Made by a program: the position numbers and the translations under genes. A stretch of 6,734 nt of DNA from Conexibacteraceae bacterium (GTDB lineage Bacteria > Actinomycetota > Thermoleophilia > Solirubrobacterales > Solirubrobacteraceae): positions 1-6,734 of the forward strand of contig WQWK01000111.1 of NCBI GenBank assembly GCA_009785395.1, given 5' to 3'. The notes under the pieces are model-generated. The model made no database searches. It was not told where the DNA came from and worked only from the letters and a program-made list of their open reading frames with translations. Positions 1 to 6,734 of this stretch are shown piece by piece; positions within the stretch are counted from its first letter, which is position 1, and each line of letters begins with the position of its first letter.

Positions 1-485
1 ACTTCGCACGAGCAACGCAGACGACGATCAGCCCCGCGCTGTTCAACCTTCCGGCCGAGGCGATCGCGGGCTGCCCCGACCAGGCCGACCCGGTCTGTAA
101 CGGAACCGGCGATCTGATCTCGCGGGACTTCGCCCGCGGCAACTACGACGGGCTCGCGTCCGGCCAGGCGATCGCGCAGGAACTCGGTTGCCCGGTGATC
201 CCGGCAGCATCGATCAACCCGACCAGCGACGCGGTGTTCAACACCGGCACGCCGCTGCTGTACTACGTGCTCGCCGAGGCTCAGCAGGCCCACGCGACGC
301 TCGGGTGCGTCGGTAAGGCGATCGTCGCGCAGACGTTCCTCCGCGTGCTCTGGGACACGCCGAACTCGATCTTCCACACGAACTTCACTCCTGATCCGAG
401 CTTGACCCCGCTCGCTCCGGAGACGCCGAAGTTCAGCTTTGGGGATCTGCTCGTCGACACCGGGCTGGCGCCTCGGTTCAGCTAG
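1..485 (+). CDS. Animal heme peroxidase-like protein, C-terminal part (5' end outside window)
   Basis: The frame is open from base 3 to the TAG at 483-485, giving 160 residues with no convincing start, so this is the tail of a longer protein. The sequence fits the C-terminal end of the animal-type heme peroxidase superfamily (An_peroxidase) as found in bacteria. It has a segment reading ISPALFNLP, then RDFARGNYDGLASGQAIAQ matching the family's 'R..RG...GLPSGQ' helix, then GTPLLYYVLAEA, a GCVGKAIVAQTFLRVL helix, and a closing FSFGDLLVDTGLAPR. The proximal and distal heme histidines lie upstream in such proteins and cannot be checked here. The family oxidises small substrates with H2O2 and covalent or tightly bound heme; bacterial members are mostly of unknown physiological role. 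Several cysteines (window residues 24, 32 and 63, and another in LGCVG) could suggest an exported protein, but no signal peptide is visible. The gene ends in a strong terminator, so it is transcriptionally separate from the next one. The family call is from memory of the motifs. Confidence 0.8.
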   Translation, partial: FARATQTTISPALFNLPAEAIAGCPDQADPVCNGTGDLISRDFARGNYDGLASGQAIAQELGCPVIPAASINPTSDAVFNTGTPLLYYVLAEAQQAHATLGCVGKAIVAQTFLRVLWDTPNSIFHTNFTPDPSLTPLAPETPKFSFGDLLVDTGLAPRFS

Positions 486-510
486 CGAGGAGGAGGTAAC
501 GCACGCCAAC

Positions 511-550
511 GAGCCGCACCCGCCCGCAGGGGCGGGTGCGGCTCTTCTTT
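511..550 (+). terminator. Intrinsic terminator after the peroxidase gene
   Basis: A perfect 15-bp GC-rich stem (511-525 pairing with 530-544) closes a GCAG tetraloop at 526-529. It is followed directly by TTCTTT (545-550). The stem starts 25 bases after the peroxidase stop codon. It is the clearest rho-independent terminator in the window and separates the peroxidase transcript from molbindin. Confidence 0.9.
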
Positions 551-564
551 GCCGCGGTCCGCGT

Positions 565-570
565 TAGCTT
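565..570 (+). promoter_or_regulatory. Possible -10 element for the molbindin-GNAT pair
   Basis: Because a strong terminator ends at 550 and molbindin starts at 602, a promoter must lie in between if the gene is expressed on its own. TAGCTT at 565-570 fits the loose actinobacterial TANNNT form and would start a transcript near 577, leaving a leader of about 25 bases. No good -35 hexamer is found at the usual distance. A weaker alternative is TTGCCG (549-554) with TACCCA (572-577) at 17-base spacing. Confidence 0.25.
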
Positions 571-601
571 GTACCCACCACCACGAGAGGAGAGGTACGC
601 C

Positions 602-811
602 GTGAAGCTCAGTGCACGCAACCAGATCCCGGCACGTGTCACCAAGGTCACCGCCGGAGCGGCCATCGCCAACGTCGAGCTCGACGCCAACGGGCTTCGC
701 CTGGTGGCCTCGATCACGGAGGAAGCAGTCCGCGAGCTGGGCCTGACCGAGGGCAGCAACGTCACCGCGGTGGTCAAAGCATCAGACGTGATGATCGGCA
801 TCAACGACTGA
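602..811 (+). CDS. Molbindin (TOBE/Mop-domain molybdate-binding protein)
   Basis: This 69-residue protein is a single Mop/TOBE domain, the size of stand-alone molbindins, which assemble into small oligomers that bind molybdate or tungstate in the cytoplasm as a storage or buffering reservoir. The family signature SARNQ is at residues 4-8, followed by the V..G.A.A.V.L repeat region (14-27) and the closing VKASDVMIG (58-66). The GTG at 602 is chosen because AGGAG at 588-592 lies 9 bases upstream and because SARNQ must sit near the N-terminus. The frame stays open further upstream to about 536, but that part runs through the terminator hairpin and is not coding. No molybdate transporter or molybdoenzyme gene is in the window. 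The next gene begins 39 bases downstream on the same strand and in the same reading frame, so the two are probably co-transcribed. Confidence 0.9.
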   Translation: MKLSARNQIPARVTKVTAGAAIANVELDANGLRLVASITEEAVRELGLTEGSNVTAVVKASDVMIGIND

Positions 812-825
812 GATCAGGATGAGAG

Positions 826-840
826 GGCTCCGGCGGAGCC
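826..840 (+). promoter_or_regulatory. Small hairpin holding the GNAT gene's likely ribosome binding site
   Basis: GGCTCC (826-831) and GGAGCC (835-840) form a perfect 6-bp stem with a 3-base loop just before the GNAT start codon. The right arm contains the only plausible Shine-Dalgarno (GGAG, 835-838), 12 bases from the ATG at 851. That spacing is long, and the hairpin may reduce initiation unless ribosomes leaving molbindin (stop at 811) open it. The structure is visible in the sequence; the regulatory role is inference. Confidence 0.35.
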
Positions 841-850
841 AGCTGGTCAC

Positions 851-1342
851 ATGCCCGAGAGTCGTAACCCGGTCCGGATCGCCGGCCCCGGCGACGCCGC
901 CGTCGTGGCCGAGCTGCTGGACGGCTTCAACCGCGAGTTCGACGCGCCGACGCCGGGGCCAGACGTGCTCGCCACTCGGCTCGAGCGGCTCCTCGCTGGC
1001 GGTGCGGTGCTCGCGTTCCTGGCCGGTGACGATCCGGCCGTCGGGCTGGCGTTGGTGACGCTGCGGCCCAACGTCTGGTATCGCGGACCGGTCGCCCTGC
1101 TCGATGAGCTATATGTCGTCCCGGGCGAACGCAACCACGGCGTCGGTACGGCGCTGCTGAAGGCCGCCGAGCACGAGTGCCGCCGGCGCGGCGGCGAGCT
1201 GTTCGAGATCAACGTCGACGGGGAGGACACCGACGCGCGCCGTTTCTACGAGCGCCACGGATACCTCCACCATGACCCCGGCCAGACCGAGCCGCAGCTC
1301 TATTACCACCGCGAGATCGGCGAGCTCCCTGGGAGCGCGTGA
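851..1342 (+). CDS. GNAT-family N-acetyltransferase
   Basis: This is a 163-residue single-domain GNAT protein, which would transfer an acetyl group from acetyl-CoA to an amine or protein substrate. Motif A is clear: the strand LLDELYVVPGE (83-93) leads into the acetyl-CoA pyrophosphate loop RNHGVGTALL (94-103), matching (R/Q)xxGxG/A. Motif B follows as EINVDGEDTDARRFYERHGY (119-138), the usual 'N..A..FYE..GF' signature. The start region (VRIAGPGDAAVVAELL, 8-23) is the typical 'R.A...D...V..L' N-terminus. ATG 851 is the first usable start in this frame after the in-frame stop of molbindin at 809-811, so the start is well constrained, though its ribosome binding site is weak. The substrate cannot be told from sequence; GNAT proteins of this size include antibiotic, polyamine, amino-acid and protein acetyltransferases. 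Its pairing with molbindin does not suggest an obvious joint function. Confidence 0.9.
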   Translation: MPESRNPVRIAGPGDAAVVAELLDGFNREFDAPTPGPDVLATRLERLLAGGAVLAFLAGDDPAVGLALVTLRPNVWYRGPVALLDELYVVPGERNHGVGTALLKAAEHECRRRGGELFEINVDGEDTDARRFYERHGYLHHDPGQTEPQLYYHREIGELPGSA

Positions 1343-1366
1343 GCGCGGCTGCTGTCAGCGCCGCGC
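1343..1366. terminator. GC hairpin at the convergent gene ends, possible bidirectional terminator
   Basis: GCGCGGC (1343-1349) pairs with GCCGCGC (1360-1366), and inside it GCT (1351-1353) pairs with AGC (1357-1359) around a GTC loop, with one bulged T at 1350. The hairpin starts right after the GNAT stop codon and covers the stop codon of the opposing gene (1355-1357). There is no T-run on either side, so it would be a weak or U-tract-independent terminator. An overlapping alternative stem is 1345-1352 with 1372-1379. Confidence 0.35.
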
Positions 1367-1756
1367 GAGCGGCAGCCGCTGGGACGACGAGTGCTGATCG
1401 GTGTCACCCCACGGCGTGCCATCACGACACGGCAGGGCGAGGCGGTGCGCGGAGGGACTCTCGTCGCCGCCCTCGGCGCCGCCCGGGAGCTCTCCCCCGT
1501 TCAGATGGTTGACTCCCAGCTCGCGCGCCGTCTCCTCTCGGGACCGCGTGCGCAACTCGCGCGGCCCGCCGGAAGCGCCCTGGCCCTCACGATCCAGCCC
1601 CATCCAGTGGAACATGACGTACCAGGCGCCGGCCGCGATGACCGCGAACGCGGCCACCGGCACGATGATGATCTCACCCCCCGCGAACATCAGGGCGATC
1701 AGCGCAGCCACGCCGAGGATCCATGCGGTCGTGCCCAATCCCACGCACAGGTTCAT
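1355..1756 (-). CDS. Small two-helix membrane protein of unknown function
   Basis: I do not recognise a family. The 133-residue product has two predicted membrane helices, about residues 8-25 (TTAWILGVAALIALMFA) and 29-50 (IIIVPVAAFAVIAAGAWYVMF), joined by a tight GGE turn. A hydrophilic, low-complexity tail of about 80 residues, rich in Gly, Arg, Glu and Ser, follows. A hairpin of this sort would place both termini on the same side, probably the cytoplasm. ATG 1756 has a good ribosome binding site (GAGGG, about 5 bases away). A TTGACA/TATGAA promoter overlaps this start, so a leaderless start at the GTG of residue 5 (1742-1744) is possible. It lies 88 bases downstream of the O-demethylase gene on the same strand, beyond a hairpin, so it may or may not belong to that operon. 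No transporter motif is seen. The real translated end could be doubted because the tail is poorly structured, but no alternative stop exists. Confidence 0.6.
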   Translation of the reverse strand: MNLCVGLGTTAWILGVAALIALMFAGGEIIIVPVAAFAVIAAGAWYVMFHWMGLDREGQGASGGPRELRTRSREETARELGVNHLNGGELPGGAEGGDESPSAHRLALPCRDGTPWGDTDQHSSSQRLPLARR

Positions 1757-1780
1757 ACACCCTCAGGGACTTCGTGTCAA
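1752..1780 (-). promoter_or_regulatory. Promoter-like TTGACA-17-TATGAA overlapping the start codon of the membrane protein gene
   Basis: On the - strand a perfect -35 consensus TTGACA (1775-1780) is followed after exactly 17 bases by TATGAA (1752-1757, 4 of 6 matches to TATAAT). The -10 hexamer contains the ATG start at 1754-1756, so RNA made from it would begin near 1744-1746, inside the reading frame. This sits just downstream of the hairpin at 1807-1832, where an independent promoter would be expected. Confidence 0.5.
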
Positions 1781-1806
1781 ATGTTACATGCGACTGCAAA
1801 CCCGAT

Positions 1807-1832
1807 GCCGGGGGTCCAGCGGGACCCCCGGC
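1807..1832 (-). terminator. Hairpin terminator candidate after the O-demethylase gene
   Basis: A perfect 11-bp stem (GCCGGGGGTCC 1807-1817 with GGACCCCCGGC 1822-1832) closes a 4-base loop, starting 12 bases past the stop codon at 1845-1847. On the - strand it is followed by ATCGGGTTTG, so there is only a short T stretch. The stem strength and position favour a terminator or a 3'-end stabiliser for the one-carbon operon. Confidence 0.6.
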
Positions 1833-1844
1833 AAGCAGACAGTG

Positions 1845-3377
<1,533 letters not shown>

Positions 3378-4247
3378 TCATGCTGCGACAGACTCAGAGC
3401 CACCCATGTCAAAGCCCTGCAGCTCGGCCGAGCGCAGGGTGTTCCGCATCAGCATCGCGATCGTCATCGGGCCGACACCGCCGGGCACCGGCGTGATCAG
3501 ATCGGCGAGCTCGGCGACCTCATCGAACACGACGTCGCCCACGAGGCCGTCCTCGGTGCGATGGATGCCGACGTCGATCACCGTCGCCCCCGGGCGCACG
3601 TAGTCGCCGGTGATCAGCCCCTGCACACCGGCGGCCGCGATCAGGATGTCCGCGTGACGGCAGACCATGCGCAGGTTGCGCGTGCCGCTGTGGCAGCTGG
3701 TGATCGTGCCGTCACGCTGCAGCAGCATCTGCGCGAGCGGCCAGCCGACCAGCTGCGAGCGGCCGACCACGACCACGTCTGATCCGCGAATGTCCACCTT
3801 GTAGGCGTCGAGCAGCTCCATCACCCCCAGCGGCGTGCACGGGTAGAGGCCGGGCACGTGCCGTGCCAGGCGTCCGCCGCTCAGGATCGAGAGGCCGTCG
3901 ACGTCCTTGTCCGGCGGGATCAGCTCGATCAGCGCCTGCGCGTCGAGGTGCTTGGGGACCGGCAGCTGCAGCAGGATCGCGGTGACCTGCGGGTCGCGGC
4001 CAAGCCGGGTGATCAGCTCCCCGAGCTCGTCCTGGCTCACGTCACCGGGCAGGTGCTGGTGCAGATCGCGGATCCCGAGCTCGACGCAGGTGCGCCGCTT
4101 GGAACCGACATACACGGCCGAGGCGGGGTCGTCGCCGACGAGGATCGTCGCCAGGCCGGGCTTCACCGGCATCTTGGCGACCGCCGCCCGGACCTCCTCC
4201 TTCACATGTTCGGCGACCTTCTTGCCGTCGATCAACTCCGCTGTCAT
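3378..4247 (-). CDS. folD: FolD: methylenetetrahydrofolate dehydrogenase / methenyltetrahydrofolate cyclohydrolase
   Basis: This cytoplasmic bifunctional enzyme interconverts 5,10-methylene-, 5,10-methenyl- and 10-formyl-THF. The 289-residue length is normal. The substrate domain has the YxxxK catalytic pair (Tyr46, Lys50 in VYVGSKRRTC), QLPVP with Gln94, and PPDKDVDG with Asp117. The Rossmann part has VVVVGRSQLVGWP (158-170) and CHSGTRNL (185-192), and the C-terminal PVPGGVGPMTIAMLM (253-267) is fully canonical. Two dinucleotide-site motifs differ from the usual forms GRSxIVGxP and HS(R/K)T: GWP replaces the common GRP, and HSGT lacks the basic residue, which might affect NADP versus NAD preference. 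ATG 4247 is preceded by AGGAG about 6 bases upstream. It follows purU by 88 bases, and with metF and purU forms the THF recycling arm for the O-demethylase downstream. A housekeeping role in purine and formyl-Met supply is equally possible if it is the only folD in the genome. Confidence 0.96.
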   Translation of the reverse strand: MTAELIDGKKVAEHVKEEVRAAVAKMPVKPGLATILVGDDPASAVYVGSKRRTCVELGIRDLHQHLPGDVSQDELGELITRLGRDPQVTAILLQLPVPKHLDAQALIELIPPDKDVDGLSILSGGRLARHVPGLYPCTPLGVMELLDAYKVDIRGSDVVVVGRSQLVGWPLAQMLLQRDGTITSCHSGTRNLRMVCRHADILIAAAGVQGLITGDYVRPGATVIDVGIHRTEDGLVGDVVFDEVAELADLITPVPGGVGPMTIAMLMRNTLRSAELQGFDMGGSESVAA

Positions 4248-4279
4248 CGGCCGCTCCTATCGCTGCTCGTTCATGCTCC

Positions 4280-4320
4280 GGGATTCTCCGGATTCTCTGG
4301 GATTCTCCGGGATTCTCTGG
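4280..4320. repeat. Four-copy ~10-bp tandem repeat GGGATTCTCY in the purU-folD gap
   Basis: The copies are GGGATTCTCC (4280-4289), GGATTCTCT (4290-4298, one base short), GGGATTCTCC (4299-4308) and GGGATTCTCT (4309-4318), followed by GG. The C/T alternation in the last base gives a higher-order unit of about 20 bases present twice. It lies 15 bases after the purU stop and about 25 bases before the folD ribosome binding site, and in the folD transcript reads as repeated GAGAATCC. The 10-bp spacing would put each copy on one face of the helix, as in an array of regulator sites. It could equally be a simple slippage repeat. Nothing else is seen in this 88-base gap apart from the folD ribosome binding site. 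Confidence 0.9.
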
Positions 4321-4335
4321 AATGACCCGGGCTCC

Positions 4336-5193
4336 TCAGAAGACGATCGTACGGTGACCCTGCAGGAGCACGCGGTCCTCCAGGTGCCAGGCGACCGCGC
4401 GCGCGAGCACGAGCCGTTCGACATCGGCGCCGACGCGCTCGAGCCCGGCGGCGTCGTAACGGTGGTTCACGCGCACGACGTCCTGCTCGATGATCGGGCC
4501 CTCGTCGAGGTCCTCGGTCGCGTAGTGGGCGGTCGCGCCGATCAGCTTGACGCCGCGGTCATGGGCGCGCTGGTAGGGACCGGCCCCCGCGAACGCCGGC
4601 AGGAACGAGTGGTGGATGTTGATCACCGGTGCGCCAATGTTGGCGAGGAAGCTGGCCGAGAGGATCTGCATGTAGCGCGCCATCACGACCAGCTCGACCT
4701 CGCCGGCGAGCAGATCGATCTGCGCCTGCTCGGCCTCGGCCTTGGTCTCCCTTGTGACCGGGATGTGGTGGTAGGGAACGCCGAACCGCGCCACCTCCTC
4801 CCGCAGATCGGGATGGTTGGAGACGACCGCGACGACCTCCATGTCGAGCTCGTTGCGCCGCCAGCGCCACAGCAGGTCGAGCAGGCAGTGGTCGTACTTG
4901 GAGACGAACAGCGCCACGCGCTTGGGCCGCTTGGAGTCGATGAGCTTGTAGTCGAGCTCCAGCTGCGTCGCGATCTCGGCCAGGCGCCGCTGCAGGTCGG
5001 GGAAGCGGTCGTCAGGGTTGGGGACGTAGAACTCCATCCGCAGCGAGAAACTGCCGCCGGTCGGGTCGCTGGAGTACTGGTCGGAGCTGATGATGTTGGC
5101 GCCCGCGTCGCGCAGCGCGGAGGAGAGCGAGGCGATGATCCCCTCGCGGTCGGGGCACGACACCAGCAGCCGTGCGACGTTCGATCGACTCAT
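4336..5193 (-). CDS. purU: PurU: formyltetrahydrofolate deformylase
   Basis: PurU hydrolyses 10-formyl-THF to THF and formate in the cytoplasm. The 285-residue protein has the expected two parts. An N-terminal ACT domain (about 6-85, with LLVSCPDREGIIASLSSAL and GANIISSDQY) is usually the site of methionine/glycine control. A C-terminal formyltransferase-type catalytic domain starts with KRVALFVSKYDHCLLDLL (91-108). The catalytic triad is present: Asn192 and His194 in INIHHSFLP, and Asp230 in EDLDEGPIIEQ. FAGAGPYQRAHDRGVK (201-216) is the PurU form, distinguishing it from PurN. The ATG at 5193 overlaps the metF stop by four bases (ATGA), with GAAGG about 8 bases upstream inside metF, so translation is coupled to metF. 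In this operon it would release the O-demethylated one-carbon unit as formate and return free THF. Confidence 0.96.
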   Translation of the reverse strand: MSRSNVARLLVSCPDREGIIASLSSALRDAGANIISSDQYSSDPTGGSFSLRMEFYVPNPDDRFPDLQRRLAEIATQLELDYKLIDSKRPKRVALFVSKYDHCLLDLLWRWRRNELDMEVVAVVSNHPDLREEVARFGVPYHHIPVTRETKAEAEQAQIDLLAGEVELVVMARYMQILSASFLANIGAPVINIHHSFLPAFAGAGPYQRAHDRGVKLIGATAHYATEDLDEGPIIEQDVVRVNHRYDAAGLERVGADVERLVLARAVAWHLEDRVLLQGHRTIVF

Positions 5194-6734
5194 TCAGTGG
5201 CCTTCTGGTCGGTTGGGTTCGGTAGGTCCGCGACATTCTTACTGTTGTGGTCCCTGCCCAGGAATGTGTTCGCCCAGGCGCTGGTTCCGCGCAGCGAGTT
5301 GTCCTTGATCACGACCGGTCCCTGGACCAAACTCTCTTCCTCCCCGTAGGCCTTCAGGCGCTCGTACGCCTGCGCCCAGATGCATTCGCTGTCATACACC
5401 TCGCAGAGCCCGTCGCGCGTGCCCCCACACGGCCCGTTGCGCTGGTTCTTCGCGCACGGGCCCTCCGGGCACACGTAGGCGATGTCCGGCAGCGAGCAGT
5501 CGCCGCAGTCCTGGCAGTCGAACATCGGCACCTTCGCCGCCTGTTCGGCCAGGTGCGCCGCGCGCTGCACCGATCGCGGCGCCTGCTCGATGCGCGTGTA
5601 CAGCCTGGTGCCGACCTTGAACAGCGGCGCGTCGTGCGCGAACACGGTGTTGTGCATGACGCGGCTCAGCCTGTAGCGGGCCGGAACCTTGAGATCGGTG
5701 CGGCGCCGGCGCCGGTCCTCGACGTACTCGGGGCGCGGCTCGCCGTCCGAGAGCCCGCTCTCCGCGTCGCGTCCGTACAGGTAGAACTCGCCGGGGCGGT
5801 CATAGCGAACCTCGCGCGCCGCGTCCCGCCACTGGTCGCCGGTGATGCGCGAAGCCCGATCGAGGATCTCGTCGTAGGTGCCTACCGGCATGTGGCCACC
5901 GATGTAGGCGCCGTCGAAGCCGAGGCCGCGCGCGATCGCCACCTGCTTGGCCGCGAGGTCGACGAAGAACTCACGGCCCTTGTCCGCCCCCGCCCCGTAC
6001 TTCTCCGCCTGCGCCAGCAGCTCGTCGGAGACGACGCAGCCGGGGATCCTGCCGGAGTGGAACACGCGAGCCACACCGCGGGTCAGGAGGTAGACGTTGG
6101 CGATCAGCTTCAGCGGCAGATCGCGGCTGCGCACCCACAGCAGGAGCTCGCTGTCCTTGCGCGCGTTCCAACCGAGCTGGTTGATCACGAACCGAGCCCC
6201 GGCCTGGGCCTTCTTCTCGAGCTTGAAGTACTGCGGCATCACCTCGCGCTCATAGAGCTTGTGGTTGGTGACCACGCAGCCCAGGTAGAACTCGGTCCCG
6301 AGCAGGCGCCCGTCTGGTGCTCTGGTCTCCTCGACCCCGGCGTTCATGTCGCTGAGCAGGTGCAGCAGCCCCACCGAGTCGATATCGAACACCGGCGCCG
6401 CGGTCCCCGACTGGCCGGCGACCGGGTAGTCGCCGGTGAGCGCGAGCACGTCGTGCAGCCCGGCCGAGGCCGCCTTCCAGGCCCGACTCTCGATCCCGTT
6501 GCGGTTCATGTCCTTGCAGGCGAAGTGCATGACCACCTCTTGGCCGAGCTCGCGCATGCGGTTGGCAAGCATGTCCGGGGCGATCATCGGGTTGCCGCCC
6601 GGGTTGTCGGTCAGCGAAAGGAAGTCGAAGCGCGGGTTGTCCGCAAGCCGGTGCGCCAGCTCGACGAGCGCCTGGCCGCTGTGCTGCTCGAGCACGCCGC
6701 GGCCCGTCACCAGCTCGGCGCCGATCACGAACGC
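5190..6734 (-). CDS. metF: Methylenetetrahydrofolate reductase fused to MetV-like Cys-rich C-terminal domain (5' end outside window)
   Basis: The frame runs to the window edge. A GTG at 6728 is possible, but the codons before it (Ala-Phe) stay in frame and the family's N-terminus usually has more residues, so I treat it as partial. Numbering from that GTG, residues 1-300 are a MTHFR TIM-barrel domain: AELVTGRG (4-11), LTDNPGGNP (39-47), HFACKDMNRN (68-77), LALTGDYP (95-102, Asp100 fitting the catalytic/FAD Asp of E. coli MetF) and NQLGWNARK (183-191). Residues about 340-465 match the 'MTHFR C-terminal' domain, the MetV-type partner of acetogen MetF. It has eight cysteines (405, 408, 411, 420, 425, 434, 442 and 449) in CQDCGDC, CPEGPC, GPCGG and DSEC, expected to hold zinc or a cluster. 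The enzyme interconverts methylene- and methyl-THF; next to ligM it probably oxidises methyl-THF. Its stop overlaps the purU start. Confidence 0.93.
   Translation of the reverse strand, partial: AFVIGAELVTGRGVLEQHSGQALVELAHRLADNPRFDFLSLTDNPGGNPMIAPDMLANRMRELGQEVVMHFACKDMNRNGIESRAWKAASAGLHDVLALTGDYPVAGQSGTAAPVFDIDSVGLLHLLSDMNAGVEETRAPDGRLLGTEFYLGCVVTNHKLYEREVMPQYFKLEKKAQAGARFVINQLGWNARKDSELLLWVRSRDLPLKLIANVYLLTRGVARVFHSGRIPGCVVSDELLAQAEKYGAGADKGREFFVDLAAKQVAIARGLGFDGAYIGGHMPVGTYDEILDRASRITGDQWRDAAREVRYDRPGEFYLYGRDAESGLSDGEPRPEYVEDRRRRRTDLKVPARYRLSRVMHNTVFAHDAPLFKVGTRLYTRIEQAPRSVQRAAHLAEQAAKVPMFDCQDCGDCSLPDIAYVCPEGPCAKNQRNGPCGGTRDGLCEVYDSECIWAQAYERLKAYGEEESLVQGPVVIKDNSLRGTSAWANTFLGRDHNSKNVADLPNPTDQKATE

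Noticed and set aside
536..601. Upstream extension of molbindin
   Set aside because: The extension would be encoded partly by the terminator stem, and molbindins begin a few residues before SARNQ. AGGAG at 588-592 fixes the start at 602.
4257..4274. Five-codon upstream frame ATG-AAC-GAG-CAG-CGA-TAG before folD on the - strand
   Set aside because: The GGAG upstream of it is only one base from the ATG, too close for initiation, and such a short frame is expected by chance.
4280..4318. Repeat copies resemble the eukaryotic kB site GGGRNNYYCC
   Set aside because: All neighbouring genes are bacterial, so the resemblance is chance. The repeat is reported only as a bacterial tandem repeat.
4280..4320. 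CRISPR array
   Set aside because: The units are about 10 bases with no spacers between them, far below CRISPR repeat size, and no cas gene is present.
3907..5349. Long + strand open frame of 480 codons
   Set aside because: It is antisense to folD and purU, both of which have complete catalytic motifs. The translated product shows no family signature and has no ribosome binding site.

Overview
The window is GC-rich and has actinobacterial character: G/C-ending codons, GTG starts, GC hairpin terminators, a bacterial member of the animal-type heme peroxidases, and a methylenetetrahydrofolate reductase with a fused cysteine-rich tail. A Thermoleophilia-like actinobacterium (Solirubrobacterales or relatives) is my best guess. 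This rests on gene content and general style, not on a marker gene.

Layout. The left third (1-1342) is on the + strand. It holds the C-terminal end of an animal heme peroxidase-like protein, a strong intrinsic terminator, a 69-residue molbindin (TOBE/Mop) and a GNAT acetyltransferase. The right three quarters (1355-6734) are entirely on the - strand. In transcription order they hold metF (fused to a MetV-like zinc/Cys domain, 5' end beyond the window), purU (4-base ATGA overlap), folD, a ligM-like tetrahydrofolate-dependent aryl O-demethylase, and a small two-helix membrane protein of unknown function. The two groups converge at 1342/1355 with a 12-base gap and a GC hairpin.

How the genes work together. 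LigM-type enzymes move a methyl group from a methoxylated aromatic acid (vanillate, 3-O-methylgallate or syringate class) to tetrahydrofolate, giving 5-methyl-THF. The neighbours are what is needed to oxidise that methyl group and regenerate THF. MetF run in reverse gives 5,10-methylene-THF, FolD gives 5,10-methenyl- and then 10-formyl-THF, and PurU hydrolyses this to THF plus formate. The - strand block therefore reads as a complete one-carbon disposal module for O-demethylation of lignin-type aromatics. PurU takes the place of the ATP-conserving formyl-THF synthetase used in the classical Sphingobium system. Points of interest are the MetF-MetV fusion, a FolD with altered dinucleotide-site motifs, a 10-bp tandem repeat between purU and folD, a possible operator at the ligM promoter, and a promoter that overlaps the start codon of the small membrane protein gene.

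I see no tRNA, rRNA, CRISPR array, insertion sequence or phage gene. No intergenic stretch exceeds about 135 bases.
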